Below are positions 15,968 to 23,592 of a DNA stretch of 43,195 nucleotides, piece by piece. Every line of letters begins with the position of its first letter. Position 1 is the first letter of the stretch. The translations under genes and the position numbers were made by a program. The DNA comes from an uncultured Methylopila sp. (GTDB lineage Bacteria > Pseudomonadota > Alphaproteobacteria > Rhizobiales > Methylopilaceae). The notes beneath the pieces are model-generated. The model did no database searches. It had not been told where the DNA came from and worked only from the letters and a program-made list of their open reading frames with translations. The stretch covers positions 1 to 43,195 of the forward strand of contig CABHPB010000076.1 in assembly GCA_902168115.1 (NCBI GenBank), read 5' to 3'.

Positions 15968-15990
15968 ACAGAGCCTGGTGAGCGCGGGGA

Positions 15991-16908
15991 TCAATAGTCC
16001 CAGAACGCTGGCACCCAGCGGAACGCGTCGCCATCGACCGCTACCCGGCCGACCGACGGGAACGGCAGATGTGTCGCGACCAGTTGCTCGCCGCTCGCCG
16101 CCAGCTCTCTCAGAAGACGAAGCCTGACGAGGGTGGCCTCTTCCGGATCGTGCTCGAAGCCGTTGTGCCAGTCGGGATGATCAAACCCGACCGTGAAAAC
16201 GGCGTCGCCGGCGAACATGAGCTTTTCGCCGCGGGACCTTATACGGACGACGCTGTGCCCGGGCGTGTGGCCGCCAGTGCGCTGGACGATTACTCCGGGC
16301 GCCACCTCGTGCTCGTCCTCGAACGTGCGCAAATTTTCACGATAGTCCTCCGCGAACCGCTTTGCGGCCGCCTTCAGCGCATCCGGAAATCCCTGCGGCA
16401 TCGCGGTGCGGGTGAAGTCGGGCGACTGCCAGAACTCGACCTCGGCGGCTGCGACGTGGATCCGAAGGTCCGGGCGCAGCCGTTCCTTTATCCCTTCGAC
16501 GATCAGCCCGCCGACATGGTCCATGTGCATGTGGGTCAGAATCACGTCGGTGACGGACGCGAGGTCGATCCCGGCAGCTTCGAGGCGCATGACCAGCTGC
16601 CCCGCGCGCGGCAGGTTCAGATCTGGATCGAAACCAAGACCGGCGTCGATCAGGATTGTCTGCTCGCCACTGCGCGCCACGACCACGTTCAGCGACCAGT
16701 CGAAGGCCTCGCGCGGCAGAAACATGTCGTCCAGCCAGGCCGTCCGGTCGGCCGGATCGGCGTTGTGGCCTAACATCTTGGTCGGAAGGGGCAGCACCCC
16801 ATCGCTCACCACCAGCACGTCGATATCGCCGATCCGCACCGCATAGCGCGACGGAACCAGGTCGCTGGGCTTCGGTAGACCGGCCCCGACAGCATTGCTC
16901 ATGTCCAT
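15991..16908 (-). CDS. MBL-fold metallo-hydrolase, lactonase/AttM-like group
   Basis: A 305-residue metallo-beta-lactamase-fold enzyme. The zinc ligands are visible: HMHMDH in ILTHMHMDHVGGL (about 126-138), His in GGHTPGHSVVRI, Asp in MFAGDAVF and the C-terminal His in ATHLPFPSVGRV. The spacing and the IDAGLGFDPDLN segment fit the group that includes AHL lactonases and related hydrolases; the substrate is unknown. GAGGGA stands 7 bases before the ATG at 16908. It is divergent from the membrane protein/ECF41 operon, and a TGTCACA-17-CGTC pair in the shared gap points toward it, so it may belong to the ECF41 regulon. Confidence 0.85.
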   Translation of the reverse strand: MDMSNAVGAGLPKPSDLVPSRYAVRIGDIDVLVVSDGVLPLPTKMLGHNADPADRTAWLDDMFLPREAFDWSLNVVVARSGEQTILIDAGLGFDPDLNLPRAGQLVMRLEAAGIDLASVTDVILTHMHMDHVGGLIVEGIKERLRPDLRIHVAAAEVEFWQSPDFTRTAMPQGFPDALKAAAKRFAEDYRENLRTFEDEHEVAPGVIVQRTGGHTPGHSVVRIRSRGEKLMFAGDAVFTVGFDHPDWHNGFEHDPEEATLVRLRLLRELAASGEQLVATHLPFPSVGRVAVDGDAFRWVPAFWDY

Positions 16909-17036
16909 CTTCGTTCCCTCTGCAAATGGACCACCATGGCGGAAGCGCGGCGAGCGGCAGAGGATGTGTTCTGCCCTCTGCGACGGGCTGCGCTTCCGGC
17001 CCGCTCGAGACTCGTCTTCGAGCGATGCGGGGCAGA

Positions 17037-17064
17037 GACGAGTTGGCCGTCGTCGGATGTGACA
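17037..17064 (-). promoter_or_regulatory. Candidate ECF41 promoter toward the MBL hydrolase
   Basis: On the minus strand TGTCACA (17064-17058) is followed after 17 bases by CGTC (17040-17037). This matches the ECF41 consensus elements TGTCACA and CGTC, with one base more between them than in the other two sites of this locus. It would give a leader of about 120 bases before the ATG at 16908. Confidence 0.5.
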
Positions 17065-17166
17065 CGGCGCGCGAATTTAGTAGCCGCGCCATGAGCGTCG
17101 GACGGTCGGGAACATTCGCGCCGGCGGGCGTGGGGCGGCCTGCTCACTCAGAATTCTCCGGCCCAA

Positions 17167-17193
17167 TGTCACATCGAGCGCCGTTCGCTCGTC
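17167..17193 (+). promoter_or_regulatory. Candidate ECF41 promoter of the membrane protein-sigma operon
   Basis: TGTCACA (17167-17173), 16 bases, then CGTC (17190-17193). These are the -35 and -10 elements described for ECF41 sigma factors. Transcription would start about 25 bases before the ATG at 17226 and read through the membrane protein into the ECF41 gene, giving autoregulation. Confidence 0.72.
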
Positions 17194-17225
17194 CTGGCCC
17201 CGACCATTCCGTTTGGGACCTCATC

Positions 17226-17621
17226 ATGACCAAAGCCATTCTCGCGTTCGCGATCCTCTTCGGCGCAGGCCTTGCGGCGAACGGCTTCTATATGCTGGCC
17301 GACCCGCAGGCTTGGTACTTGGCCGTGCCGGGAGTGACCACCACCGGACCATTCAACCAGCACTTCCTCCGCGACATCGGACTGATTTTCGTGTTCCTCG
17401 GATCGGCATTCGCCCTGGGCGCAGCGCGCCGCGACGTCCGCCCGTTGCTGTGGGGCGCGGGGGCAGTCTGGCTTTCGGGCCACGCGCTGTTCCACTTCTG
17501 GGAGGTCGCGGCCGGGATCTGCGGACCCGACGCGCTGTTGCGGGACTTTCCCGCGGTGACCACGCCCGCGCTTCTCGCGATCGCCCTCACGGTCTGGTCG
17601 GTGCGCCATGCCGACCGCTGA
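17226..17621 (+). CDS. Small four-helix membrane protein upstream of ECF41 gene
   Basis: A 131-residue membrane protein with about four helices: ILAFAILFGAGLAANGFYML, DIGLIFVFLGSAFALGAA, LLWGAGAVWLSGHALFHFWE and TTPALLAIALTVW. Between helices 1 and 2 lies the periplasmic-looking loop PQAWYLAVPGVTTTGPFNQH. I recognise no named family with certainty. Its last 14 bases overlap the start of the ECF41 sigma factor gene, so the two are coupled. ECF41 factors lack a classical anti-sigma factor; this protein could be a target of the regulon or an unrecognised sensor, and the sequence does not decide. Confidence 0.75.
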   Translation: MTKAILAFAILFGAGLAANGFYMLADPQAWYLAVPGVTTTGPFNQHFLRDIGLIFVFLGSAFALGAARRDVRPLLWGAGAVWLSGHALFHFWEVAAGICGPDALLRDFPAVTTPALLAIALTVWSVRHADR

Positions 17622-18504
17622 CGAGGCTACGAACGCCTTCGAGGCGGAACGGGCCCGGCTTGTGCGGCTCGCCTACCGCATGCTCGGCTCGCTCGGAGAG
17701 GCCGAGGACGTCGTGCAAGACGCATGGATCCGCTGGCGGCAGGTCGACCATGCCGTGGTCGCCTCTCCGTCGGCCTTTCTCTCGCGCACCGTCACGCGGC
17801 TCTGCCTCGACGTCATGAAGTCGGCGCGCGTTCAGCGCGAGGCCTATTTCGGGACCTGGTTGCCGGAGCCGCTGGCGATCATGCCCGAAGAGGATCTCGC
17901 CGACGACGTCACCCTGACGCTGATGCTGGCGCTCGAACGGCTGTCTCCGCTCGAACGGGCGGCGTTCATCCTCCACGACGTCTTCGGTGTGCCTCTCGAC
18001 GAGGTCGCGACCACGCTCGAGCGCGAGCCCCCGGCCGTTCGACAGCTCGCGTCGCGGGCGAGGAAGCACGTCCAGACCGCGAAGCCGCGGTTCCCGGTCG
18101 ATCGGGAGGAAGGCGCGAGGATCGCAAAAGCGTTCTTCGAGGCGTCGGCCTCCGGCGACGTCGCCGCACTTCGCTCGATGCTGGCGGCGTCGGTGGTGGT
18201 GCATTCCGACGGCGGCGGAAAGGCGCACGCTTTCCCGCGGCCGATCATCGGCATCGAGCGCGTGTCGCGGATGTTCGAAGGCGTGGCGCGCAAGTCGTGG
18301 ATCCAACAGGCGCGCAAGCTGCAGGATCTCTGGATCGACGGCCTGCCGGGCTATTTCAGCCTGGAGCCGGGGAACGCGTTCCAGACGGTGGCTCTGGAGA
18401 TCGAGAACGGCCTCATCGTCGGCATCTACTTCACGCGCAATCCCGACAAGCTGGCGCGTCTCGTGGAGCGCTTCGGCGACGGCGCCTCCGCGACGGCCCA
18501 TTAA
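17608..18504 (+). CDS. ECF41-type RNA polymerase sigma factor with C-terminal NTF2-like domain
   Basis: A 298-residue extracytoplasmic-function sigma factor. Region 2 covers about residues 10-75 (YRMLGSLGEAEDVVQDAWIR) and region 4 about 108-160 (LERLSPLERAAFILHDVFGV, then VRQLASRARKHV). Two marks place it in ECF41: the linker motif WLPEP (84-88) and the C-terminal NPDKL (278-282), at the end of a SnoaL-like extension of about 125 residues that in this group tunes sigma activity in place of an anti-sigma factor. ECF41 genes usually neighbour carboxymuconolactone decarboxylase, oxidoreductase or epimerase genes; here an epimerase-like NAD-binding protein lies next door. It probably drives its own operon and its neighbours from TGTCACA/CGTC promoters. 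Confidence 0.93.
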   Translation: MPTADEATNAFEAERARLVRLAYRMLGSLGEAEDVVQDAWIRWRQVDHAVVASPSAFLSRTVTRLCLDVMKSARVQREAYFGTWLPEPLAIMPEEDLADDVTLTLMLALERLSPLERAAFILHDVFGVPLDEVATTLEREPPAVRQLASRARKHVQTAKPRFPVDREEGARIAKAFFEASASGDVAALRSMLAASVVVHSDGGGKAHAFPRPIIGIERVSRMFEGVARKSWIQQARKLQDLWIDGLPGYFSLEPGNAFQTVALEIENGLIVGIYFTRNPDKLARLVERFGDGASATAH

Positions 18505-18510
18505 GAAACG

Positions 18511-18951
18511 TCAACGCCGGGCGATCGCGAGCTCCGCCCGGCAGGCGCTGGAGAAATCGCAGAGCGGGTCGAGGTCTCCGGCGGGCCGAATGTCCGCGAA
18601 GGCGGCGAGGTCCTTGTCCGGCGAGAAATAGGTCTCGCCGATGCGGTGCATGACGCGCTCGGCCTCCTTCAGCGTCTCCGGCGCGCCGAACAGGCGGATC
18701 TTGCTGACAAGCGCATAGAGGTTCACGAGCTTCGCCGGATCGTCGAGCCCATGCCGGAACGCGTCGCCGAACAGGGTGGACGCCTCCCGGATGAACTCTC
18801 CGTACAGCGCCTCGCGCCTCGCGCGATCCTGCACCAGCAGCGTCGCGCGTTGCTGGGCGTGCTGCGTGACCCAGGTCGTCGCGAAGGACGCGAGCGCGCC
18901 GATGGCCGAGCCCGCAAGCGCGGCGAGAGCCGAGATGTAGGCCGCGTCCAT
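18511..18951 (-). CDS. Membrane-anchored protein of unknown function
   Basis: A 146-residue protein with one N-terminal membrane helix (AALAGSAIGALASFATTWV, about residues 11-29), then a helical soluble part (ATLLVQDRARREALYGEFI, DPAKLVNLYALVSKIRLFG). The type, a short anchor followed by a charged helical bundle, is a common uncharacterised one. It starts 14 bases after the epimerase-like gene on the same strand and so belongs to that transcript, under the ECF41-type promoter at 19776-19802. It converges on the sigma factor gene with only 6 bases between the stops. Confidence 0.75.
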   Translation of the reverse strand: MDAAYISALAALAGSAIGALASFATTWVTQHAQQRATLLVQDRARREALYGEFIREASTLFGDAFRHGLDDPAKLVNLYALVSKIRLFGAPETLKEAERVMHRIGETYFSPDKDLAAFADIRPAGDLDPLCDFSSACRAELAIARR

Positions 18952-18965
18952 CGGCGCCGCCTCCG

Positions 18966-19724
18966 TCAGGCCGCGCGCTTCGGCTGCGCCGCGAGCCAGT
19001 CGCTGAAGCGCTTTTCCGAGAGCCAGGCGTCGCCCTCGGGCGTCAGCGAGCGGTCGTCGATGACGACGCCAAAGTAGTCCGCCGTGTCGTCGGTCATGAC
19101 CTCCTTCGCCTCGCCCACGCCCTCGAAGTAGCGCTTCACGAGTTCGGCGAGCGGCATCTTCTCGGGGCCGGCGATCTCGATCATTCCATTCAGCGGCTCG
19201 GCGAGCGCCGCCTCCGCGACCTTGGCCGCGACGTCGGCCGAAGCGATCGGCTGGATCGCGGCCGAGGTCGCGCGGGCCACGCCGTCCGCGACGGCGGCTG
19301 CGGCGATCGCGGCGACGAACTCGAAGAACTGGGTGGCGCGCACCAGCGTCCAGGGCACGTCCGCAGACGCGATCAGCTCCTCTTGGGCGAGCTTGGCGCG
19401 AAAATATCCGCTGTCGAGCAGGCGCTCGGTGCCGACGACCGACAGCGCGACATGGTGAGCGACGCCCGCGGCTTTCTCGGCGGCCGCAAGGTTGCGGCCG
19501 GCGCGGACGAAGAAGTCCATGGCGGTCTCGTCCGCGAAGGACGGCGAATTGGCCACGTCGACGACGACGCTCGCGCCTTCCAGCGCCTGAGCGAGGCCCT
19601 CGCCGGTGACGGCGTTTACGCCCGAGTTCGGCGAAGCCGCGACGACCTCGTGTCCCTTGGCCTTCAGCGTCGCGACGACCTGAGATCCGATGAGCCCGGT
19701 CCCGCCGATGACGACGATCTTCAT
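18966..19724 (-). CDS. NAD(P)-binding epimerase-like protein (atypical SDR, NmrA-like)
   Basis: A 252-residue Rossmann-fold protein: MKIVVIGGTGLIGSQVV with the nucleotide loop GGTGLIG (7-13), then VVDVANSPSF, HHVALSVVGTERL and WTLVRATQFFEF. The active-site YxxxK is present as YFRAK. This is the NAD-dependent epimerase/NmrA type of the COE group that typically accompanies ECF41 sigma factors. The start at 19724 is chosen because GGAG lies 6 bases upstream and because the candidate ECF41 promoter (-10 at 19779-19776) would start transcription downstream of the earlier possible start at 19775. The substrate is unknown. Confidence 0.88.
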   Translation of the reverse strand: MKIVVIGGTGLIGSQVVATLKAKGHEVVAASPNSGVNAVTGEGLAQALEGASVVVDVANSPSFADETAMDFFVRAGRNLAAAEKAAGVAHHVALSVVGTERLLDSGYFRAKLAQEELIASADVPWTLVRATQFFEFVAAIAAAAVADGVARATSAAIQPIASADVAAKVAEAALAEPLNGMIEIAGPEKMPLAELVKRYFEGVGEAKEVMTDDTADYFGVVIDDRSLTPEGDAWLSEKRFSDWLAAQPKRAA

Positions 19725-19775
19725 GTGACGCTCCATGTGTGGCTTCGTCCCCCAATTCGGGACGGTCGCGAGCAA

Positions 19776-19802
19776 GACGAAGCGGCTAGGCGCGGTGTGA
19801 CA
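19776..19802 (-). promoter_or_regulatory. Candidate ECF41 promoter of the epimerase-like gene
   Basis: On the minus strand TGTCACA (19802-19796), 16 bases, CGTC (19779-19776): the same two elements and the same spacing as the site in front of the sigma operon at 17167. The start codon at 19724 is about 50 bases beyond the -10 element. Confidence 0.75.
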
Positions 19803-19842
19803 TCGACCGCAAAAAACTTAAGTCAGCGCGTCCGAAGCGAGG

Positions 19843-20388
19843 GCGAACGGCGAAGCGACCGACTGGGAAGAGGCGCTTGTGCGCTGCGGCCTCATGGAGA
19901 AGCTCGCGGCGTTCGACCCGCGTGTCGCAGGAACGCTTCCGCTCGGCATCGCGACGCAGGCCTGCAACATCGACATTCTCGCGCACGCGCCCGGCGCTCA
20001 CGCGGTTTCCGCTGTGCCGTTCGATCGGCACAGTCATGGGAGCAAGTTCTTCATCCGGCAATGAACGACAGCCGATCGGCCGGTCATCGCCGGGTTCATC
20101 GCCCACGGGTGGGCGTTCGAGGTATTTGCCTCGCCAGACCCGGTCGAGATGCAGACGTTCTGGCTACACTTTAGGGTCGAACGGCACTTGTTCGAACTCG
20201 GTGGTGATGCGTTTCAAGAAGCGTTGATGAGCCAGCGCAGACATGGCCTGAAGACCTAGCCGGCCTTCGCATCTGCGCTCGGGCTCGCAGGCAATGCTTA
20301 CGCCGCGATGCTATCGCTCGCGCGGGAGGGCGATGGGCGCCTCAAGACCATGCTTGTGGCCGCAGGCTTCGGGATTCGCGACAATTGA
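19843..20388 (+). pseudogene. Decayed DUF4269 protein gene
   Basis: One plus-strand frame reads DWEEALVRCGLMEKLAAFDP, RVAGTLPLGI, CNIDILAHAP, then a TGA at 20062-20064, then VIAGFIAHGWAFEVFASPDP, RRHGLKT, a TAG at 20257-20259, and PAFASALGLAGNAYAAML to a final TGA at 20386. The order of motifs is that of DUF4269 proteins, small nucleotidyltransferase-like proteins of about 170-190 residues; the family usually has Glu where the TAG stands (KTEPAFA), so GAG to TAG is likely. The segment between the first half and VIAGF is shorter than in the family, which suggests a small deletion. The 5' boundary is approximate and no clear start codon remains. Confidence 0.75.
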
Positions 20389-20435
20389 CCGATCAGACCG
20401 TCGCCTTCAGGATCGACCTCGGAGCCGCCCGCGCG

Positions 20436-20549
20436 TCAGGGATAGGGTTCGCGCTTGAGGTGCTTGAGATGCAAGACTGACGCGAAGCTTCCAATGGCGT
20501 GGAAAGTACGCTCAACGTCGCCACGAGCAACCTTGGGCAGCACCTTCAT
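20436..20549 (-). CDS. Short protein of 37 residues coupled to the gene upstream
   Basis: The frame starts MKVLPKVARGDVERTFHAIG and ends LKHLKREPYP. Its ATG overlaps the stop of the 59-residue gene as ATGA, the coupling arrangement used throughout this genome (for example in the hopanoid genes). The peptide is basic, with a central helix-like stretch. No family is recognised. It could be a true small gene or the end of an older longer gene that was disrupted; no other evidence is available. Confidence 0.4.
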   Translation of the reverse strand: MKVLPKVARGDVERTFHAIGSFASVLHLKHLKREPYP

Positions 20550-20725
20550 TTGGGCTTTTGAGTTTGCGAGCCTGCGTCCGGCATTACCGCCTGCGCCTGC
20601 CGGTCCCGCGTTTGCTCGGCGGCGATGAGCGCCGCCGCCCGCGATGGGTAGGTTTCGCCCGACGGGACGCCGTCAATCTTATAGGACCAGCGCCCTGGCT
20701 CGAATTCGAAAACTTCGTAGTCCAT
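20546..20725 (-). CDS. Small hypothetical protein, 59 residues
   Basis: A short soluble protein: MDYEVFEFEPGRWSYKIDGV followed by PSGETYPSRAAALIAAEQTR. The beta-hairpin-like start and the following helix resemble small uncharacterised rhizobial proteins that carry a Y-x-I-DG-x-SGE-x-Y-x-S-R-x-AA pattern. I chose the ATG at 20725 because GGGAG stands 6 bases before it; another ATG two codons upstream touches the Shine-Dalgarno sequence itself. Its stop overlaps the start of the 37-residue gene. Confidence 0.6.
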   Translation of the reverse strand: MDYEVFEFEPGRWSYKIDGVPSGETYPSRAAALIAAEQTRDRQAQAVMPDAGSQTQKPK

Positions 20726-20862
20726 CGCCATCTCCCTGCTGAGAGAGAAACAGCGAGATGGAAAAGGAGGTTCCTTGCGGGCCAAAAGGGTCAGACCGGC
20801 AATCCGGAGAGACGGCCCGCTCAAGCTGAACGGCAGGCGCGCCGCGATGAGGTGGCGTCGTG

Positions 20863-21366
20863 TTACTTCAGCCGCAGTCCTGCTCGATCCAAGACCATCA
20901 CAGAGACTGGGATCCCTCGTTTCACGCTTTCAGAAACCGTGCAGAAGCGCTCGAACTGATCGAGCACCCGGTCGATCCGGTCCATCTCGCCGGCGTCGTT
21001 TCCGAGCAAGATGGCGACTTCGATGCTATCGACGCGCAGCCGGCCTTCTTCATTGCGGCCGATCTCGCATTGGGCCTCAGCGCTGACGCCGCGCGTTTCC
21101 TGACGGAATTTGCGAAGCGCGAACACCATGCTGGCCAGAAGGCAGTTAGTGACGCCCGCCAAGAGCAGCTGTTCGGGAAATGGACCGTCCCCGCCTCCAA
21201 TCGGGGGAGCTTCATCAACAGCCAGCTCAACAAGCGAAGGCCCGAAGTCAACGAGAAAACGAAAATCGTCGACGTGCCGGATGCGGATGATGGGCTTTGA
21301 TGCGGGTCCGGTCATGGTCGGCGAAACGATAGATACTGAAGCCGCGGCAGTCGGCAACCTAGGCAC
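20863..21366 (-). CDS. OsmC family protein
   Basis: A protein of up to 167 residues of the OsmC/Ohr type, which reduce organic or fatty-acid hydroperoxides with a Cys pair. FLVDFGPSLVELAVDEAPPI, the loop GGGDGPFPEQLLL, the first Cys in GVTNCLLASM and the second in FERFCTVSESV are all visible, so the redox pair is present. The start is uncertain: a GTG at 21366 has GGAAGA upstream, whereas an internal ATG at 21315 (MTGPASKPIIRI) fits the usual family length better but has no clear ribosome binding site. It stands alone between small genes and the integrase remnant. Confidence 0.82.
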   Translation of the reverse strand: MPRLPTAAASVSIVSPTMTGPASKPIIRIRHVDDFRFLVDFGPSLVELAVDEAPPIGGGDGPFPEQLLLAGVTNCLLASMVFALRKFRQETRGVSAEAQCEIGRNEEGRLRVDSIEVAILLGNDAGEMDRIDRVLDQFERFCTVSESVKRGIPVSVMVLDRAGLRLK

Positions 21367-21405
21367 GACATCTTCCGATCGTCCGCAAGCATCGCTTGTC
21401 CAATT

Positions 21406-22410
21406 TTAGGGTCGTCGCGCTGGGCGATAGCCGAGCCCCTCGCACCTGAGCTGATCGTGTGCGTCTCTTCCGATGATGCGCGCCGCGCCGTCGAATTGAG
21501 GCGGCGCGTCGGAGAAGCGACGGATCGCCGTTGAAGGCGTTCCGTGACGGTTAGGGGTTTGGAATGCTGGCGTCACCGGGCTCTTTTGGAGCGCTTTCTG
21601 GACTGTTAGCTGGGTCTTGGGGAGAGTTGCGACGGTCGCAGCGCTCTGTTCGGTGAGGGAGGCCGAAGCGACCGTCGGCCCCGAAGGCCGCACTTCCATC
21701 GCGCCCATCGGCGGCCGCGAGGCGTTCGCTATGAGTTGGGAGACGGCTTCTTCCACCAGTTCCTCGTACGGAAGATCGTCGCCGGTGTCGTTTGCGCTTC
21801 GTAGTAGCGCTTCGCCGAGCGCGCGGTAGTAGTAGGTCCTTGACGCACTGACGTTGCGCGCATTGATTTCCGCGCCGACGCCTGCCAGCAAGCGCTCGAT
21901 TTTTCCGGTCGACTGCGCAGACCTTGACGCTTGGCGAAGAACGGCGAGTTGCGACAGAACCCGATCGCTCTCGGCGTCCGAGAGGCCGCGGCTGGCGAGG
22001 GATTCTCGCTCTCGCGTGTCGGTCAGATCGCCGCCGTTTCCCCCGAACTGCGAGAGCAATCGGTAGGCTTGTCCTTGGACGCGCTCGATGTCCGCAATCT
22101 CGTCAAGGCGGCGACCGTCCGAACGGTCGATCTCATTCAGCGCCATCAGCTTTGTCAGATGCTGGGTGAAGGCTGTCTTGAACAGATCGTGCGCTTGGGC
22201 GCTCGTGAGGATGGAGGGAATTGGCATGGCGAACAGGGTTTCGGCGAGGGCCGACAGTTGCACCGCCCGGAACCGCGCGGTCCGCGAATCCATCGTGCGC
22301 AGAGAAATTTTCAGGTGCGATCGTCCGATCCGGCAAGCGATTTCCGATGGCGGCCGGCGGCGCCAGTAATAAACGGCGCCGCGGCGCTCGAGACTGCTCA
22401 GGAGGGGCAT
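21406..22410 (-). pseudogene. Truncated tyrosine integrase (N-terminal part, DUF6538)
   Basis: A 334-residue frame whose N-terminus, MPLLSSLERRGAVYYWRRRP then KISLRTMDSRTARFRAVQLS, is the DUF6538 arm-type domain of phage/island integrases. A SAM-like helical region follows (IDRSDGRRLDEIADIERVQG). The C-terminal catalytic domain with R...HxxR...Y is absent, and the last 100 or so residues look like unrelated sequence, so the gene has lost its catalytic half. The ATG at 22410 gives the family start; an earlier one at 22458 adds a random-looking tail. It lies 111 bases beyond the 3' end of tRNA-Gln, the classical place for an island integrase. Confidence 0.75.
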
Positions 22411-22521
22411 GCGCGGACTTCCTGTGTCCCTATCGCGTGTCCCAGGTCTGTGCCCCACGGCGTGTGGAGGCTACTCAGCCAGATCGCAAAGCCACTCAGT
22501 CTCTTGGGGTCGAGAGATTCT

Positions 22522-22596
22522 TGGCTGGGGCGGGAGGATTCGAACCTCCGCATGGGGGAATCAAAATCCCCTGCCTTACCGCTTGGCTACGCCCCA
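22522..22596 (-). tRNA. tRNA-Gln (TTG)
   Basis: A 75-base tRNA on the minus strand with encoded CCA. The acceptor stem TGGGGCG pairs with CGCCCCA, discriminator G. The D arm is GCC-AAGCGGTAA-GGC, the anticodon stem GGGGA/TCCCC with loop TTTTGAT (anticodon TTG), and the T arm GGAGG-TTCGAAT-CCTCC. All stems pair perfectly. The truncated integrase lies just downstream of its 3' end, so this tRNA probably served as an integration site. Confidence 0.97.
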
Positions 22597-22674
22597 ACGA
22601 CCGGCTAGGCCGGCGAGCGGGTTGGATAGCGGGAGCCGCGATCCGCCGCAACAGTTCCGCGGGGTAAGTCCGGC

Positions 22675-23589
22675 ATGTCCGATACGCTCGATCTCGACCG
22701 CACCATCGACGCGCCGGCCGGCGCCGTGGTCGAGGTCGCGCCGAACGTCCGGCGGGTGGTCGCGCCGAACCCGTCGCCTTTCACCTTCACCGGCACCGCC
22801 ACCTACGTCGTCGGGCGCGGCCGGGTCGCGATCGTCGATCCGGGACCGGACCACGAAGGGCATCGGGCGGTCGTCCTGGATGCGCTCGCGGGGGAGACCG
22901 TCGAGGCGATCGTCGTCACGCACACGCATATGGACCACACCGCGGGCGTGCGGGCGATGGCGGAGGCGACCGGCGCGAAGGTCGTCGGCGCGGGGCCGCA
23001 CCGCGCGTTCCGGTCCCTGCACGACGGCGAGACCAACCGGCTCGACGCCAGCGCCGACACGGCCTACCGGCCCGATCTGGAGCTTCGCGACGGGGAGGGG
23101 GTGTCGGGGCCCGGATGGTCGCTGGTCGCGATCGCGACGCCCGGCCACACCGCGAACCACCTCTGCTTCTCGATGCCGGAGAACCGGCTGCTGCTGTCGG
23201 GCGATCACGTCATGGCCTGGTCGACGACGATCGTCGCCCCACCGGACGGGGCGATGGGGCCTTACGTCGCCTCGCTGAAGACGCTGATCGCGCGCGAGGA
23301 GGAGCTCTATCTTCCCGGACACGGGCCGGTCGTGAAGAACGCGCGGGCCTTCACCCGCCACTTGCTCGGCCACCGGCTGATGCGCGAGACGGCGATCCGG
23401 GAGCGTCTCGCGGGCGGGCCGCGCATGATCCCGGAGCTCGTCGCCGAACTCTACCGGGGGCTCGATCCGCGGCTCTCGGGCGCGGCCGGCCTGTCGGTCT
23501 TCGCCCATCTCGAGGAGCTTTGCGCGCGCGGGCTCGCGCAGACTGACGGGCCACCGCAGCTCGACGGCGTCTTCCGCGCGCCCGATTGA
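22675..23589 (+). CDS. MBL-fold hydrolase, LACTB2/glyoxalase II-like with winged-helix tail
   Basis: A 304-residue metallo-beta-lactamase-fold hydrolase. The metal site is seen in VVTHTHMDHTAGV, ATPGHTANHL, LLSGDHVMAW and LPGHGPVV. The C-terminal part (about 225-290: LLGHRLMRETAIRERLAG to HLEELCARGL) is the winged-helix tail of the LACTB2 group, enzymes related to RNases and thioester hydrolases. The function in bacteria is not settled. The frame begins about 80 bases from tRNA-Gln and marks the return to ordinary chromosomal genes. It ends 3 bases before the convergent DUF1499 gene. Confidence 0.87.
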   Translation: MSDTLDLDRTIDAPAGAVVEVAPNVRRVVAPNPSPFTFTGTATYVVGRGRVAIVDPGPDHEGHRAVVLDALAGETVEAIVVTHTHMDHTAGVRAMAEATGAKVVGAGPHRAFRSLHDGETNRLDASADTAYRPDLELRDGEGVSGPGWSLVAIATPGHTANHLCFSMPENRLLLSGDHVMAWSTTIVAPPDGAMGPYVASLKTLIAREEELYLPGHGPVVKNARAFTRHLLGHRLMRETAIRERLAGGPRMIPELVAELYRGLDPRLSGAAGLSVFAHLEELCARGLAQTDGPPQLDGVFRAPD

Positions 23590-23592
23590 GGC

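Larger units (their letters stand above)
16909..17225. other. Divergent promoter region of the ECF41 locus
   Basis: A 317-base gap between the MBL hydrolase (minus) and the membrane protein (plus). It contains two candidate ECF41 promoters in opposite orientation (17037-17064 and 17167-17193). I see no gene in it; a plus-strand frame from 16656 that runs through it into 17621 is only a long extension of the membrane protein frame. Confidence 0.6.

Noticed and set aside
22522-22596. A second attachment site copied from the tRNA-Gln 3' end
   Set aside because: I looked for the T-arm and acceptor sequence (GGATTCGAACC-type) elsewhere in the window and found none, so no island boundary pair can be drawn.
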